NCBI GenBank assembly: GCA_035771165.1
Contig: JAWNZC010000234.1
Span: 1,882,001-1,946,000, forward strand
Origin: Paragorgia papillata
Taxonomy: Eukaryota; Cnidaria; Anthozoa; Scleralcyonacea; Coralliidae
DNA length: 64,000 bases
Reading direction: 5' to 3'
Every line of letters begins with the position of its first letter. The stretch's first letter is position 1. Positions 33,481-44,579 of this stretch are shown piece by piece. Below the pieces are notes generated by a model. It was not told where the DNA came from and ran no database searches. It saw nothing but the letters and a program-made list of their open reading frames with translations. The translations under genes and the position numbers were made by a program.

Positions 33481-33865
33481 TTTGTCAGAATTTCCAGTCA
33501 GAATTTTTGCCAAGTCAGCATAATATCGTCCTGGCAAACGTGTTTACATGAGAAAAATTGTCTTGCATTTGCCGGGATCCCGGCTGAACGAAGCGGGATC
33601 CCGCTTTGCCGGGACGGGACGAAAAACGTCCAGGGAAAATTCTTTCCATATAAACGGAACGGCACAAATAAGAGATATATACATGCATGGCGGGATCCCA
33701 GCAAACAACGTCTCGTCCCGCCTCCATGTATAAAACAGCCCCTAAAATTAGCTAGATGAAAATTATTTTTTCCAATTTGATATTCCCGGTTGCTACCCCG
33801 TTGCTAGGCGGGAAAGGATCTGACCAATCAGGTGCGAGATTGGTTGAAAGCCGTATATAGTCACC

Positions 33866-35280
33866 GCGCTAGGCGGTGACTATTGCATCACAAGAAATTG
33901 TTCTTCAAAAGTAGTTTTGGAAAAGAGACTGGTACTTATTCAACACTGCACTGACTTTACTCGTTTCAGTCTCCCCCTTGGAGTTGTCATTTTGAAGTAT
34001 GAGATTTTAGAATTTGTTGATTCATTGAACTGTTCTTGGGTTTTTCTCAAAATGGGGTCTGTAGTTTTTGAGACAAACAAAAGAGCATAATACTGAAAAC
34101 ATTTATCACTGAGATGTTGTACATATCAAATATCGTAAAAACAAAACTTTATAAGGCTTTTAAAGGTAAGGAAGTATATTTTCTATAATTCTTCGTATTT
34201 TTTGTATGTTTTGGCTAGGTTTTGGTCGTAGCGATGTTTTCAAAAACTTCGTCATGAGTGAAGAACATATTGAACATGAATTAAGTGCAACACAGGATAC
34301 AAAACACAAGAATAAAAGCCTTTTCAGCATATATTTGAATGTATGTACACGTTCAATTCCAAAGTAGGATGTTGTTTACTCTTTTTTTGAAATTATTTAC
34401 TGTGGCTTGCTAACATCGTCTGTGAATAAACAGAATCACCACTGTTAAAATGAAAGCAGTTGTTTAAAAGTTTTTGTTTCAACGTTATTGGTTTTTTATC
34501 AACCTCTGAAATTATACTAAAACAATTAGTCACCTCAGTCTCGTTGACTATCGGTGTATTTAACAATTAGTCACCTCAGTCTCGTTGACTAATTGTTTTA
34601 GTATAATTTCAGAGGTTGATAAAAAACCAATCACGTTGACACAAAAACTTTTAAACAACTGCTTTCATTTTAACAGTGGTGATTCTGTTTATTCACAGAC
34701 GATGTTAGCAAGCCACAGTCCTTGTCAGTAAATAATTTCAAAAAAAGAGTAAACAACATCCTACTTTGGAATTGAACTTGTACATACATTGAAATATATG
34801 CTAAAAAGACTTTTATTCTGGTGTTTTGGATCCTGTGTTACGGCTTTTTTGCACTTAATTCATGTTCAATATGTTCTTCACTCATGACGAAGTTTTCGCC
34901 ACACCGCTACGACAAAAATCTAGCCAAAACATACAAAAAAATACGAAGAATTATAGAAAATATACTTCCTTACCTTTATAAAGTTTTGTTTTTACGATAT
35001 TTGATATGTACAACATCTCAGTGATAAATGTTTTCAGTATTATGCTCTTTTGTTTGTCTCAAAAACTACAGACCCCATTTTGAATAAAAAAATCAACACT
35101 TCAATGAATCAACAAATTCTAAAATCTCATACTTCAAAATGACAACTCCGAGGGGGAGACTGAAACGAGTAAAGTCAGTGCAGTGTGTGCAGTGTTGAAT
35201 AAGTACCAGTCTCTTTTCCAAAACTACTTTTGAAGAACAATTTCTTGTGATGCAATAGTCACCGCGCTAGGTGACCAAAA
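33866..35280. repeat. 1.4-kb palindrome
   Basis: The left arm from AGTCACCGCGCTAGG is mirrored at the right by AGTCACCGCGCTAGG inverted. Internal blocks pair along the whole length: CAAAAGTAGTTTTGG, AGACTGGTACTTATTCAACA, TCAGTCTCCCCCTTGG (GAGGGGGAGACTGA), CCTCTGAAATTATACTAAAA. The centre (34525-34600) holds a direct duplication of CAATTAGTCACCTCAGTCTC. Arms are about 650 bp and very similar. Cruciform formation and assembly artefact are both possible. Confidence 0.85.
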
Positions 35281-35757
35281 AAAAAGCCTCTTTTCCACAA
35301 TGAAATTATACTAATTACCGATAGTCATCTCGACTTCGATGACTATAAATTAATTGTTAAGCAGTATTATCTATGAGCTACAGTACTATCATTCGACCTT
35401 CAGCTCCCAACTTGACCTGTACGCAAGTTTTGAAACACGCTTTTCCAAAGCGTTGGCAAATGTAATACAGACATGCAAACAGTTCAACACATTCATATTT
35501 TGAATTATTCAGTGATTATTACTTGCGTTTTGTAGTTGTTGGACTATAAGCAGTTTATTTATAGGACTATTTATTTATAGTAAATAGTATATACGTTTCT
35601 TTATGCACTATGTCTATGGCGTTTGTTTCTTGTATCTCTTCAGGTCAAGCTTCCTTCATGTATTTATCAACGCACCGACGTAAACTATGATGTATTGAAC
35701 ACATCAAAACAGCATGCATATTCCCGTGTCTTTCGCAACTCCACACGGAAGCTAAAG

Positions 35758-36634
35758 AACTGCACGATTCTTCGAACGACGTCTATGCCCTCGTAGAAAA
35801 CAAATGCTCAGCCAAAGAAATCGAAGTGGGCTTATGGCGGTTACAGGCAGTGATTGAGCGATACGAGAAGACCGTAACTGAGTTACAGGATATATACAAA
35901 CAAGACAAATGGGACGAATTTGGTGAACAATTTCACTCCCTCATGGAATCTAGCCAGACAAAATTGAAGTATGCCTACGCTGCTATTACTCGTGCAAAAA
36001 ACGAACAAACTGACGATATTGACGACAAAATATATCACTGAGTTCTAAGCACACAGGTCGAACGACATCGTCACGTGCATCCTCGTCTTCTAGCAGCGCG
36101 CGTAGAAAGGCACTCGCGGAGGTCGCAGCCGCAAGACAGCAGGCAAACTACGATCGATTGATAGCAGAGAAAGAAAGCGAACGAAGACAACTAGAAGCAG
36201 AGGAGGAGCTTCGTCGCGAGCGAATGCGCGCCGAACACGACCGCGACATGGCTATTCTAACGACCAACAAGATGACCGCAGTGGCAGACGCTAAATTGAA
36301 AGCCATCGAACAAGCGATCCAGGAAGAAGAAGGCCTTTCTCCACCAGTAGAAGACGAACCTACAGTCGCCAGGTCGCGCACACGACATTGGGTCAATACA
36401 CAGGGACTCATACGTCAAAATGTTTCATTCACTGAAGTCGTCGATGGTCGAGAAAACAATCTGGAAAACAACGCAACAGGGAGCGACAGAAAAGTGGAGA
36501 AAGAAGAAGTCCGACTTACGATAACACAAAGAAACACTCAGATGCAAAGATCTCGTGAATTTACTCCAACGGGATTTGCAGGAAATCAACCCCTCTATCA
36601 ACCACCTATACTCCAATCACAGGACCAGTTATGA
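35758..36634 (+). pseudogene. BEL-2 gag N-terminal region
   Basis: The protein starts around AKELHDSSNDVYALV and continues with an alpha-helical segment (GLWRLQAVIERYEKTVTEL). A serine-rich linker follows a stop at 36040. A long charged coiled coil comes next (AEKESERRQLEAEEELRRE, then MRAEHDRDMAIL), then a variable linker with VARSRTRHWVNTQG. This layout is typical of BEL/Pao gag upstream of the DUF1759-like capsid region. The next segment starts at 36631 in a different frame. Confidence 0.75.
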
Positions 36635-37476
36635 CGGAACGGTATATCGAAGGAATCACGGAGACCAACCAACGTTTAATGGCGAACTTAGCTAGACAGA
36701 ATCTTCCAAAATGTCACCCGGACACGTTTGATGGAGACGCTACCATCTTCCACCCTTGGAAAAATTCCTTCAAAGCAATGGTTCAAGACGCCCAAGTGAA
36801 CCCCGCTCAAGAGATCTCTTACCTGCGCAAATATACCACAGGCAAGGTCCAGAAGTTGGTAGACAATTTCAGAATATAATAATGCAATATCGGGATCCAG
36901 TCGCCACCTTACGAGAACTTTGGTCCGAATTGGAAAGGAGATTTGGTAACGCAGCCACAATAACGAATGCACTCCTAGAACGACTAAGAGAGTCGGCCAA
37001 GTTCAACGCGAAAGACAAACACAAGCTTCAAAAATTCGCGGACGTCTGCGTTGATGTGGACAGCCAACTAGGTTATCTTTCCGGTCTCGCATGCCTCAAC
37101 TATCCAAATTCTATTCGCCCTATAGCGGACCAACTACCCATGCAACTTTCTTCAATATAAATAGGAGCAACAGGTTGTTGAATACGCAGAGAAGAACGAA
37201 GACACACATCCTGGATTCCATGCATTTGCTACCATGATCCAAACACAAGCCAGGCTGAAGAATCATCCAAACGTGACAGCCGGTGAAACGACCGACCACA
37301 GAAACGACTCTCCAAGGAAAGGTTTCAGAAGAGAAGACCGAAAATTCGATATAGAGAACACCAGAGTGTTGAAATCAGAAACCAAAGAACCCGAGAGCGA
37401 CGACGACAACGATGACGCTCGCAAAGAGGGAAACGGCGAAGACGACCACAGAAGAAAGGTATTGTCCGTTTCATAA
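36631..37476 (+). pseudogene. BEL-2 gag DUF1759-like capsid region
   Basis: LPKCHPDTFDGDATIFHPWK followed by NSFKAMVQDA is the typical start of the DUF1759 family found in BEL/Pao gag. KYTTGKVQKLVDNF comes next, then a frameshift and stop near 36877. The second part reads PVATLRELWSELERRFGN and ANLRESAKF-like helices in another frame, then stops at 37158. The third piece (QTQARLKNHP onward) is hydrophilic and acidic, a linker before the zinc knuckles. At least three frame breaks. Confidence 0.75.
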
Positions 37477-38330
37477 ACGAAATGGACACACACTCGCAGA
37501 ATGTAGAGCCTTCGTCGATAAAACGTTGGAAGAAAGGACAGAGTGGATCAAAATGGCAGGCCTATGTTTCCGCTGCCTCTCCCCAAAACATCGAGCAAGT
37601 CAGTGCAAAGCGAATGTCAAGTGCAGCAAGTGTAGCAGCGAACGCCACCTAAACTTACTTCACAAGGAGAAAGAAACGGAGAAACCAGAAGATCACGGCG
37701 AGGAGATCGAGTCAGCTTGCACCGCAGTCTGTGGAGACAGAACAGCCGGGTTATCGTGCAGTAATATCATACTTTTGGACGTCTTTCACGAAAATCGACC
37801 TAACGACATCCATCGAGTTTACGCAGTGGTAGACGATCAAAGCAATGCATCCATGATAAGCCCTGAGCTCGTCGACGTATTCTCGCCAGACAAACCCAAA
37901 GAAAAGTACTTTCTATCTACATGCAGCAATAATAAAGAAGTCAAATATGGTTGTCCTGTCACTGGAATTATTGCAAGGTCGACTAATGGCACAGAAGCCA
38001 AGCTACCGAAGCTAGTAGAGTGCGATCATATTCCTCAGGACAAAAGTGAGATTCCAACGCCAAGGATGGCCAGACAGCATCCCCACCTTCGTGAAATTGC
38101 AAACGAAATTCCAGCTTTGGATAAGAACGCTAAGATTCAACTTTTGATCGGCAGAGACGCCCCGGAGCTGCTAAAGGTGAGAGCCTTCAAAAATGGACCG
38201 AAGGGTGCGCCGTGAGCCCAACTGCTCGATCTGGGATGGACGATATTCGGTCAGATGTCCTTAGATCGAGTGGGAGGACCCGTGCATATTTCAGCCCGCC
38301 GCACAGCCGTCGCTGACCCTTCCGCCCAGG
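37412..38330 (+). pseudogene. BEL-2 zinc knuckles and aspartic peptidase region
   Basis: YCPFHKRNGHTLAEC is a zinc-binding motif. CFRCLSPKHRASQC is a canonical CCHC knuckle (C-x2-C-x4-H-x4-C), followed by CSKCSSERHLNLLH. The peptidase region has VYAVVDDQSNASMIS, where the catalytic aspartate lies in DDQS rather than the usual DTGS, and then LLIGRDAPELLKVR. After a stop at 38213 the reading continues with LLDLGWTIFGQM and LDRVGGPVHI, the peptidase C-terminal block. DDQSN may be a family variant rather than damage. Confidence 0.8.
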
Positions 38331-38333
38331 ATT

Positions 38334-39310
38334 ATGGTAGACGTCGAAGCATGGACGAAAGACGACCTTCCGCCCCTCTACAACCACCAGAATATCAAAC
38401 TACGCCCTGTTCGAACTGCTTCGAGATCAAGGAAGAGTAATATCGACTACGTCGACGGTGAAAGGCAAGACATCGGAGACGAAATTTACCGCACAACGCC
38501 CGAGGATAACGAAACGAGTACCTCAATCGAAGACCGTCGTTTCCTAGAAATCATGAAAGACGGAGTCCATAAGAACGAGTGTGGAAACTGGGAGATGCCT
38601 CTTCCCTTCCGCTCCCAAAATGTACTCATGCCGAATAACCGAAGCCAAGCGCTCAGTCGTCTAAATGGATTACTTCGCTCTTTCAAGAAAAAGCCGCAGA
38701 TGAAGAAAGACTATGTTGAGTTCCTAGCCAAAGTTTTCGAACGCGGGCACGCTGTTCCTGTATCAACATTTAAGCCAGAAGAGCATGACGAAGAAACCCC
38801 TATCGGTCGAGTGTGGTATCTCCATCATTTCGGGGTCTATCACCCGAAGAAACCAAACCAAATCCGTGTGGTGTTCGACTCCTCGTGCGAATTCAAGGGC
38901 ACGTCGCTAAACAAGGAGTTACTGACTGGTCCCGACCTCGCGAATAGCTTGCTTGGAGTACTCGTACGTTTCCGACAGGAAGACACCGCCGTGGTGTGTG
39001 ACATAGAACAGATGTTCCACTCCTTCCACGTAAACCCAACACACCGAGACTACCTACGATTCCTCTGGTTCAAGGGAAACGATCCTTCTCAAGAGATATC
39101 GGAGTATAAGATGAACGTCCATCTGTTTGGAAATGGTCCAAGCCCGGCAGTTGCCACTTGAGGAAGACTGCCGACGACGGCGAGGAGAGCTACGGAACCG
39201 CGGTAAAAGAGTTCGTCCACAGAGATTTCTACGTGGACGACGGACTAACCTCGCGGCCCACAGACGAAGAAGCAATCGAGTTGGTGAAAGGAGCGCAGGC
39301 AATGTTCGCC
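38334..39310 (+). pseudogene. BEL-2 reverse transcriptase, first part
   Basis: Blocks in order: VWYLHHFGVYHPKKPNQIRV, VVFDSSCEFKGTSLNK, VVCDIEQMFHSFHVNP (motif A), YLRFLWFKGN and FGNGPSPAVAT. A frameshift at about 39160 follows, after which the catalytic block FYVDDGLTSRPTDEEA is read near 39220-39270. The coding sequence is then broken at 39310 by the hAT-type insertion and resumes at 40417. Apart from the frameshift, both catalytic aspartates of YVDD remain. Confidence 0.85.
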
Positions 39311-40416
39311 CAGTGAACTCGATGACGATGTAAGTTAAAATGTGATACCTGGAACGCTAACGAAGAACCAAAAAGTGAGGCAAAAAGTTCCAGGCCCCTG
39401 CGCGGTTTGCAGGTACGATTCAGTCTCCCACAAAATGTTTTTTACACGGCCGCCCGTCTTGAGCGAACTGCGAAGGCTCGAAAAGGTTTGAAAAAATTAT
39501 ATATCAAATTATTTTGTCAGATTATGCATTTAATGGTTTCCCATTGTTGTGCAGTGCTGTTGTTGTTTTATTTACTGTATAGCAGTCCGAAATTATACAG
39601 TAAATTAAGCTCGGGTCTCGGGATGAAAATAGGCTGAGAAAACAGATGTCCTTTTGCTGGCTATGATATGAAAACAGCCAGCTGAAAAGGTGAGAACAAG
39701 AGTGAGAAAGCTACTATTCTTGTACGAGTAAGTTTGAAGACGTATTGATACTTGATATCCAATGTCATTTTCTTATTTCTGCTCCTTTAATTCTTTGTTC
39801 GAATGTGTTAAACGGCATTATGATATTTTAAGAAATAACTGACAACTAGATTGTTTATTTTTCACGTTTACTCACGGCTAGTTGTTGTTTTCGGTACGAA
39901 TGCGGAATGCTTTTTACAAAACGACACTGATGAAACTGGTACTAACGTAAACGGCATATTCTATACTAAATTTGTATTGATTTTTTGTATCCGCTTTAGA
40001 GTGACGAAACTCTAATATATATGGTTTATAATACAACGAAAATTTGATTTAATTTCTTCACTGACAAACTTCGTGCACGTTTTGTAAAGACAATGACTTT
40101 TACTATAGCAACAAATAGACAGTCACTGCATAATTAGTTCGGCAGCATAGCACAACCAATCAAAATTTGAAATGCGCGTTTAGCAAAGCGTGATAAAATG
40201 ATTCAATAAACAATTTTTCAAACCTTATAAATTTCGAGCCTTCGCGGTTCGCTCAAGACCGGTGACCGTGTAAAAAAACATTTTGTGGGAGACTAAAATC
40301 TACCTGCAAACCGCGCAGGAGCCTGGAACTTTTTGCCTCACTTTTTGCCCCCCAAATGACTGGACGTTAGCGTTCCAGGTATCACATTTTAACTTACATC
40401 GTCATCGAGTTCACTG
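39311..40416. mobile_element. hAT-type non-autonomous element inserted in the BEL-2 RT
   Basis: The ends are CAGTGAACTCGATGACGATG and its exact reverse complement, with inverted similarity continuing for about 180 bases (for example GTGATACCTGGAACGCTAAC). Flanks TGTTCGCC (39303-39310) and TGTTGGCC (40417-40424) form an 8-bp target duplication with one mismatch. Removing the element and one flank joins the RT reading into AMLATANLRLHKIAS, the expected BEL sequence. The 1106-bp element has no transposase; the internal part is AT-rich. Eight-base duplications and a CAGTG end fit hAT. Confidence 0.9.
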
Positions 40417-41015
40417 TGTTGGCCACGGCAAATTTACGACTCCACAAGATAGCGTCGACTCTCCCAATAGAAGACCGCGCGAAAGACGTACGCGACTTAG
40501 ACCTACGGCGCGACGCACTTCCAGCACAGCGTTCTCTCGGAGTCCAGTGGGACCTTCAGACTGAAGCATTCACATTCCAAGTTTCGCTGACAGAAAAACA
40601 CGCGTAGGGGCGTTCTGTCCGTGGTGAATTCTATATACGACCCCCCTTGGCCTAGCCGCCCCCGTCATCCTGGTAGGGAAGTTATTGCTGCAACAGCTCG
40701 TGACCCTCGGAAAGAGAACAAACAACGAATGCCAACTTGGTTGGGATGACCCCCTCCCTGAGAATCTGATGCGCAAATGGCAACACTGGAGAGATGAGCT
40801 CGTACATCTACAAAACGTCACTTTGTCCCGCGGTTACCATGCACCCAAAGAAATTTGGTCTTGTGGTACGCAACGAAATCCACGCCTTCTCGGATGCCAG
40901 CAAAGACGCAATTGCAACCGCAATTTATCTCCGACAGATCAACAACAAGGGTGTGGTAAGCGTCGCCTTCGTATTTGGGCAATCGAGAGTAGCATCAACT
41001 AAGACGACTTGAACT
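40417..41015 (+). pseudogene. BEL-2 RT connection and RNase H
   Basis: ATANLRLHKIAS leads into RSLGVQWDLQTEAFTFQVSL, then a frameshift and YDPPWPSRPR-type misreading near 40640. In the next frame LLLQQLVTLGKRTNNE, and further HWRDELVHLQNVTL, read normally. EIHAFSDASKDAIATAIYLR is the RNase H first-aspartate block, and VAFVFGQSRVAST follows. A shift at about 41005 leads into the next segment. Confidence 0.8.
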
Positions 41016-41025
41016 TTGCGCCGCA

Positions 41026-43213
41026 GTGCTATCGACTCAAGCCGTGCACAAACTAAAGAAAGAACTCAGCTTGGAAATCGACGAAACAACTTTCTATACA
41101 GATTCCAAAGTATTTCTTGGCTATGTGAACAAAGAAAGCCGAACATTCCATGTTTACGTGGTCAACAGAGTCCAGTCTATACGCAACGTCGCAGAGCCGC
41201 ATCAATGGACATACGTGGACACCTCGATCAACCCTGCTGACCCAGCTACTCGTGGTATAAACGCTAGAATCCTGGCCAAATCAGAGTGGCTATGTGGTCC
41301 CGTATTTTTAAAACAAGCCTCGCTGGACCCCTCACCCACCGAAGACCACGAGTCGCACTTGGACGAAAACGACCCAGAAGTGAAGCAACCGAAAGCTGTC
41401 TACGCATCTAGCCTGACAAACGCTTCGGAGCTTGGATCTAAAAGATTCGAACGGTTCTCTAGTTCGTCTATCCTCCAACGTGCTGTAGCCAACTTAATCA
41501 CGAAGGTAAAGAAGTTCAAGTTACGCAAAAACTCACGACCATGCACCGCAACAGGACATGTGTGGAGAAAACACCAAACAACCTCCAATGCGCCTCCCGA
41601 CAGTAGCAGAATTGGAACAAGCAACGATGACGATCATTGGAACCGTACAGAAAGAGAATTTCGTGACCGATATTGATATCTTGGCGAAAATGGATAACCT
41701 CACACCAGAAAACCGCTGCATTCTAAGAGAGAGGAGAAAAGAGCTTCGACGTACCAACCTCTACCGTCTAGATCCGTTCGTCGACAAGAATGGACTCGTT
41801 CGAGTTGGTGGGCGTCTTGATCGTTCGGAACTGACATTCGAAGAAAAACATCCTCTTATATTACCCAAAGATCATTATTTGTCGGTACTACTGATCCGAC
41901 ATTTCCACAACAGAGTACATCATCAAGGTCGCCAAATAACACACGGGGCCCTCCGCCAGGCTGGCTACTGGGTCGTAGGGGGTCATAGAGCAATAGCCAA
42001 GCTCCTGGGCTCTTGCGTCACCTGTAAAAAGTTGAGAGGAGCGACGCTAGTACAGCACATGACCGATCTACCAGCAGATAGAATGGAAACGAATCCGCCA
42101 TTCACCAACGTCGGATTTGACGTTTTTGGTCCGTGGACGATACGGACGAGAAAGCTTAGAGGCGGCGCCGCCAGTTCGAAGCGCTGGGGTCTTGTCTTCA
42201 CATGCCTCAGCAGTAGAGCGATCCACGTTGAAGTACTCGAATCTATGGATGCGAGCTCGTTCATATGCGCCTTACGTCGCTTCTTCGCGATCCGCGGCCC
42301 AGCTACCAAACTCCGATGCGATAACGGGAGCAACTTCGTCGGAGGAAAGTCCGAACTTGACGACGCCTTAATGGAGATGGACCAGAGAAAGGTGGAAAAG
42401 TACGTTACCGAGCACGGATGCGAATGGGAATTCAATCCTCCACATGCTTCCCACTTTGAAGGCGTGTGGGAACGTCAAATAGGGACGATTCGTAGAATCT
42501 TAGACTCCATGCTAATGGGAATTGGGAGTTCTCAGCTCGATCATGAACTATTAGTGACTCTAATGGCGGAGGTATGTAGCATCGTGAATAATCGCCCTAT
42601 CACTGCCATCGAATCCGACATCGACCAACCAAGCCCTCTGACGCCCGCCATGCTGCTTACAACAAAAACACGTCCACTTGGCCCTCCTCCTGGCGATTTT
42701 GTTCCGCAAGACCTGTACGCTCGTCGCCGTTGGAGAAGGACAAAGTTTCTAGCCGACCAATTCTGGCTTCGATGGAGGCGCGAGTATCTTCAGAACCTCC
42801 AGAAGAGAACGAAATGGAACGGCAGACAACGTGACTTGGTATCTGGAGATGTGGTCTTAGTGAAAGACAAAGATGCCCATCGCAATAACTGCCCTATGGG
42901 CAGAGTAATCGAACCTATTGAGAGCAAAGACGGTCTCGTCAGGAAGGCGAAGGTCTCGATTTACAAAGATGGAAAAAAGAAAAGTTACCTTCGTCCCATT
43001 AGCGAACTCGTTCTGTTGATACCAGAAGAAAGGACTACAAGTAACCCGTCGATCGTCAGGGAACTGGAGCCCGGTGAAGAAATTACATTAGACAAGGACT
43101 CTGTCCTTGGGCGAAGGACTCTGTCCTTGGGCGAGGAGTGTGACGTTCCCCGATCTGTCGTTTGGGTCACCTATAGCCCTTGGATCCAGGACCGCGCGGA
43201 GCCGCCATCTTAA
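41026..43213 (+). CDS. BEL-2 RNase H end, integrase and DUF5641-like domain
   Basis: 41026-41676 covers the rest of RNase H (FYTDSKVFLGYVN) with the linker PADPATRGI. One shift near 41600 leads into a 551-codon open frame (41558-43213). In that frame the integrase zinc domain has H115, H117 and C153-x2-C156. The catalytic triad is D188 (VGFDVFGPW), D255 (RCDNGSNF) and E301 (HFEGVWERQI). A DUF5641-like C-terminal domain follows (PSPLTPAMLL, QFWLRWRREYLQ, SGDVVLVKD). The frame stops at 43213, seven bases before the LTR. A 20-bp tandem duplication near 43094 adds a few residues. Confidence 0.85.
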
Positions 43214-43219
43214 AAACGT

Positions 43220-43694
43220 TGTCTGAACGTACACGGCGACACGCATCGTAGGAGAGGAGATATTTCTAACTTTTAGCTGTTTTACGTACCACTTGGAACA
43301 TTTTTCGTACTTTATTCGTTAGTTCAGTTCCTGTAGAGCTTACAGACGTAAGTTATCCTTACGGTGACACTTGATATATTGAATTTCGAGTTATTAATAC
43401 GGCTTAAGCTTACTTATTTTGTGACTTCACTATATATGTTGTTTGTATTTAATTTTATATCGCCGTATATTTGTCATTTCTATGACTGTCTTTGTTATGT
43501 AGTTTTCACCGTTTATACTGCCGTATATTTGTCATTTCTATGACCGTCTTTGTTATGTAGTTTTCACCGCATGACCTGGAGCTGTGTTTCACTATTAAAT
43601 CATTCAGTATATAAACATGACTGCAGTCTCGTGTGGTTGATCACGTGCGAACTCTAATCGCTCTACAGAACAGGGTTTGATCGGGAACGCGACA
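43220..43694 (+). mobile_element. BEL-2 3' LTR
   Basis: The repeat starts TGTCTGAACGTACACGGC just after the polyprotein stop and ends GGGAACGCGACA, giving the usual TG...CA ends of an LTR. A TATATAAA box lies at 43609 and an ATTAAA at 43594. A 58-bp tandem duplication (GCCGTATATTTGTCATTTC at 43462 and 43520) is inside. No matching 5' LTR is in the window, so the left edge rests on the stop codon position and the TG/CA ends. Confidence 0.7.
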
Positions 43695-43732
43695 ATAGCT
43701 CTCAATGCAATGCAATTTATTTTGTACTGTAG

Positions 43733-43904
43733 GTACATATGGCTATGACAAAGTTTTGTCCATATGTGGAAAGACTGAGATTACCAATGACATTAAAAAG
43801 TTGTCTTCTGTGGTACAAACCAGTCAGCTTGAAGCATTTCATTCTACCTTGAACCAATTTCATCCAAAGATGATTGCTTTCTCTTATACTGGAACTTATT
43901 GCAG
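43733..43904 (+). CDS. Unrecognised gene, exon (a) of three at its 3' end
   Basis: Acceptor TACTGTAG, donor TTGCAG/GTACTA, phase 2 at both ends. It encodes YGYDKVLSICGKTEITNDI, then VVQTSQLEAFHSTLNQFHPK. The QTSxLEAFHSxL block is one I associate with uncharacterised, probably transposon-related invertebrate proteins. The exon begins only 38 bases after the BEL-2 LTR, and upstream exons were not found. Confidence 0.6.
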
Positions 43905-43959
43905 GTACTATATATTCTGTGTAATCAATAGTAAATGAGATGTCTCAAATGACTTATTA

Positions 43960-44332
43960 GGGACTTTAAGATCTACAACGGCAACTTCGAGAACGACGTC
44001 CTTCAAACAAAAGCATTCTTTTTGCAAAACAAAGATAATGAATAATTACTTGTCCCAAGAGTAATCTGAACACCGTCCTCGTTCTTCATACAACGCCACT
44101 TAGAGCATTTTCACGTCTTCAGGACGACGTCAACGGCTAAAAGATGAGAACTGTTGCTTGAGATTTACTTCAATACTGACACTACAATCATTTTAGCAGT
44201 GCTGGGGCGTTTTGGAAGTCATTAAACTAGCTTCAAATATCAAATATAATAGTCAGTTAACCGTGACTTCTTTAAACTGTAAAACTTAACTTGCCGTTTT
44301 AACCGCCGTCCGTCCTAGCATCTTAAAGTCCC
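43960..44332. mobile_element. Complete MITE of the GGGACTTTAAGATC family, in an intron
   Basis: GGGACTTTAAGATCTACAAC at the left and GCATCTTAAAGTCCC at the right are inverted. Flanks read TA on both sides (43958-43959 and 44333-44334). Its 373 bp contain no coding frame. A truncated, interrupted copy lies at 8833-9579. It sits wholly within the intron between exons at 43904 and 44580. Confidence 0.85.
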
Positions 44333-44579
44333 TATTACCCTTTCCTGACAGGACAGCCTCCTTTGGAAGGAAAAGATTAGACTGTCACATTTCATAACCC
44401 TTTTCTGCCAAAACAATAATTTCTTTGACAAGTAAAATCACCTTGGGTTAGAAAAATAATAAGGCTGTCGTGGCAGGAATTGGTTAAATACAATTATAGT
44501 TTATAAAATTAAATGATAATAGGCTATTAGGCTTGTAATGAGTAATATATAAGGACAAGCTTGAACCCTTTCTTTTCAG

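Larger units (their letters stand above)
32358..35316. mobile_element. TIR element carrying a THAP exon and a 1.4-kb palindrome
   Basis: TTTAGTATAATTTCATAGTG followed by GAAAAGAGGCTTT (32361-32392) is inverted at 35284-35316 (AAAGCCTCTTTTCCAC, then AATGAAATTATACTA). Further in, CGGCTTTCAACCAATCTCGC and TAGCAACGGGGTAGCAACC at 32428-32500 are inverted at 33783-33855. The terminal motif also occurs inverted at 34515 and direct at 34602, so the right part is itself an inverted duplication. A THAP-domain exon sits just inside the left end, which fits a P-type element, now without transposase. Confidence 0.7.
35700..43694 (+). mobile_element. BEL/Pao LTR retrotransposon (BEL-2), nearly complete, 5' LTR absent
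   Basis: Gag-like coiled-coil, DUF1759-like, zinc knuckles, aspartic peptidase, RT, RNase H, integrase and DUF5641-like domains occur in order on the plus strand, followed by a 3' LTR. The integrase part is open over 551 codons, whereas gag and RT carry several frameshifts. The RT is interrupted by a hAT-type element. No 5' LTR was found: left of about 35700 the sequence does not match 43220-43694. So the element lost its 5' end or inserted incompletely. Confidence 0.9.

Noticed and set aside
33498..33733. Overlapping small frames on both strands near a GGGATCC-rich region
   Set aside because: They come from palindromic GGGATCCCG-type motifs; no conserved protein pattern.
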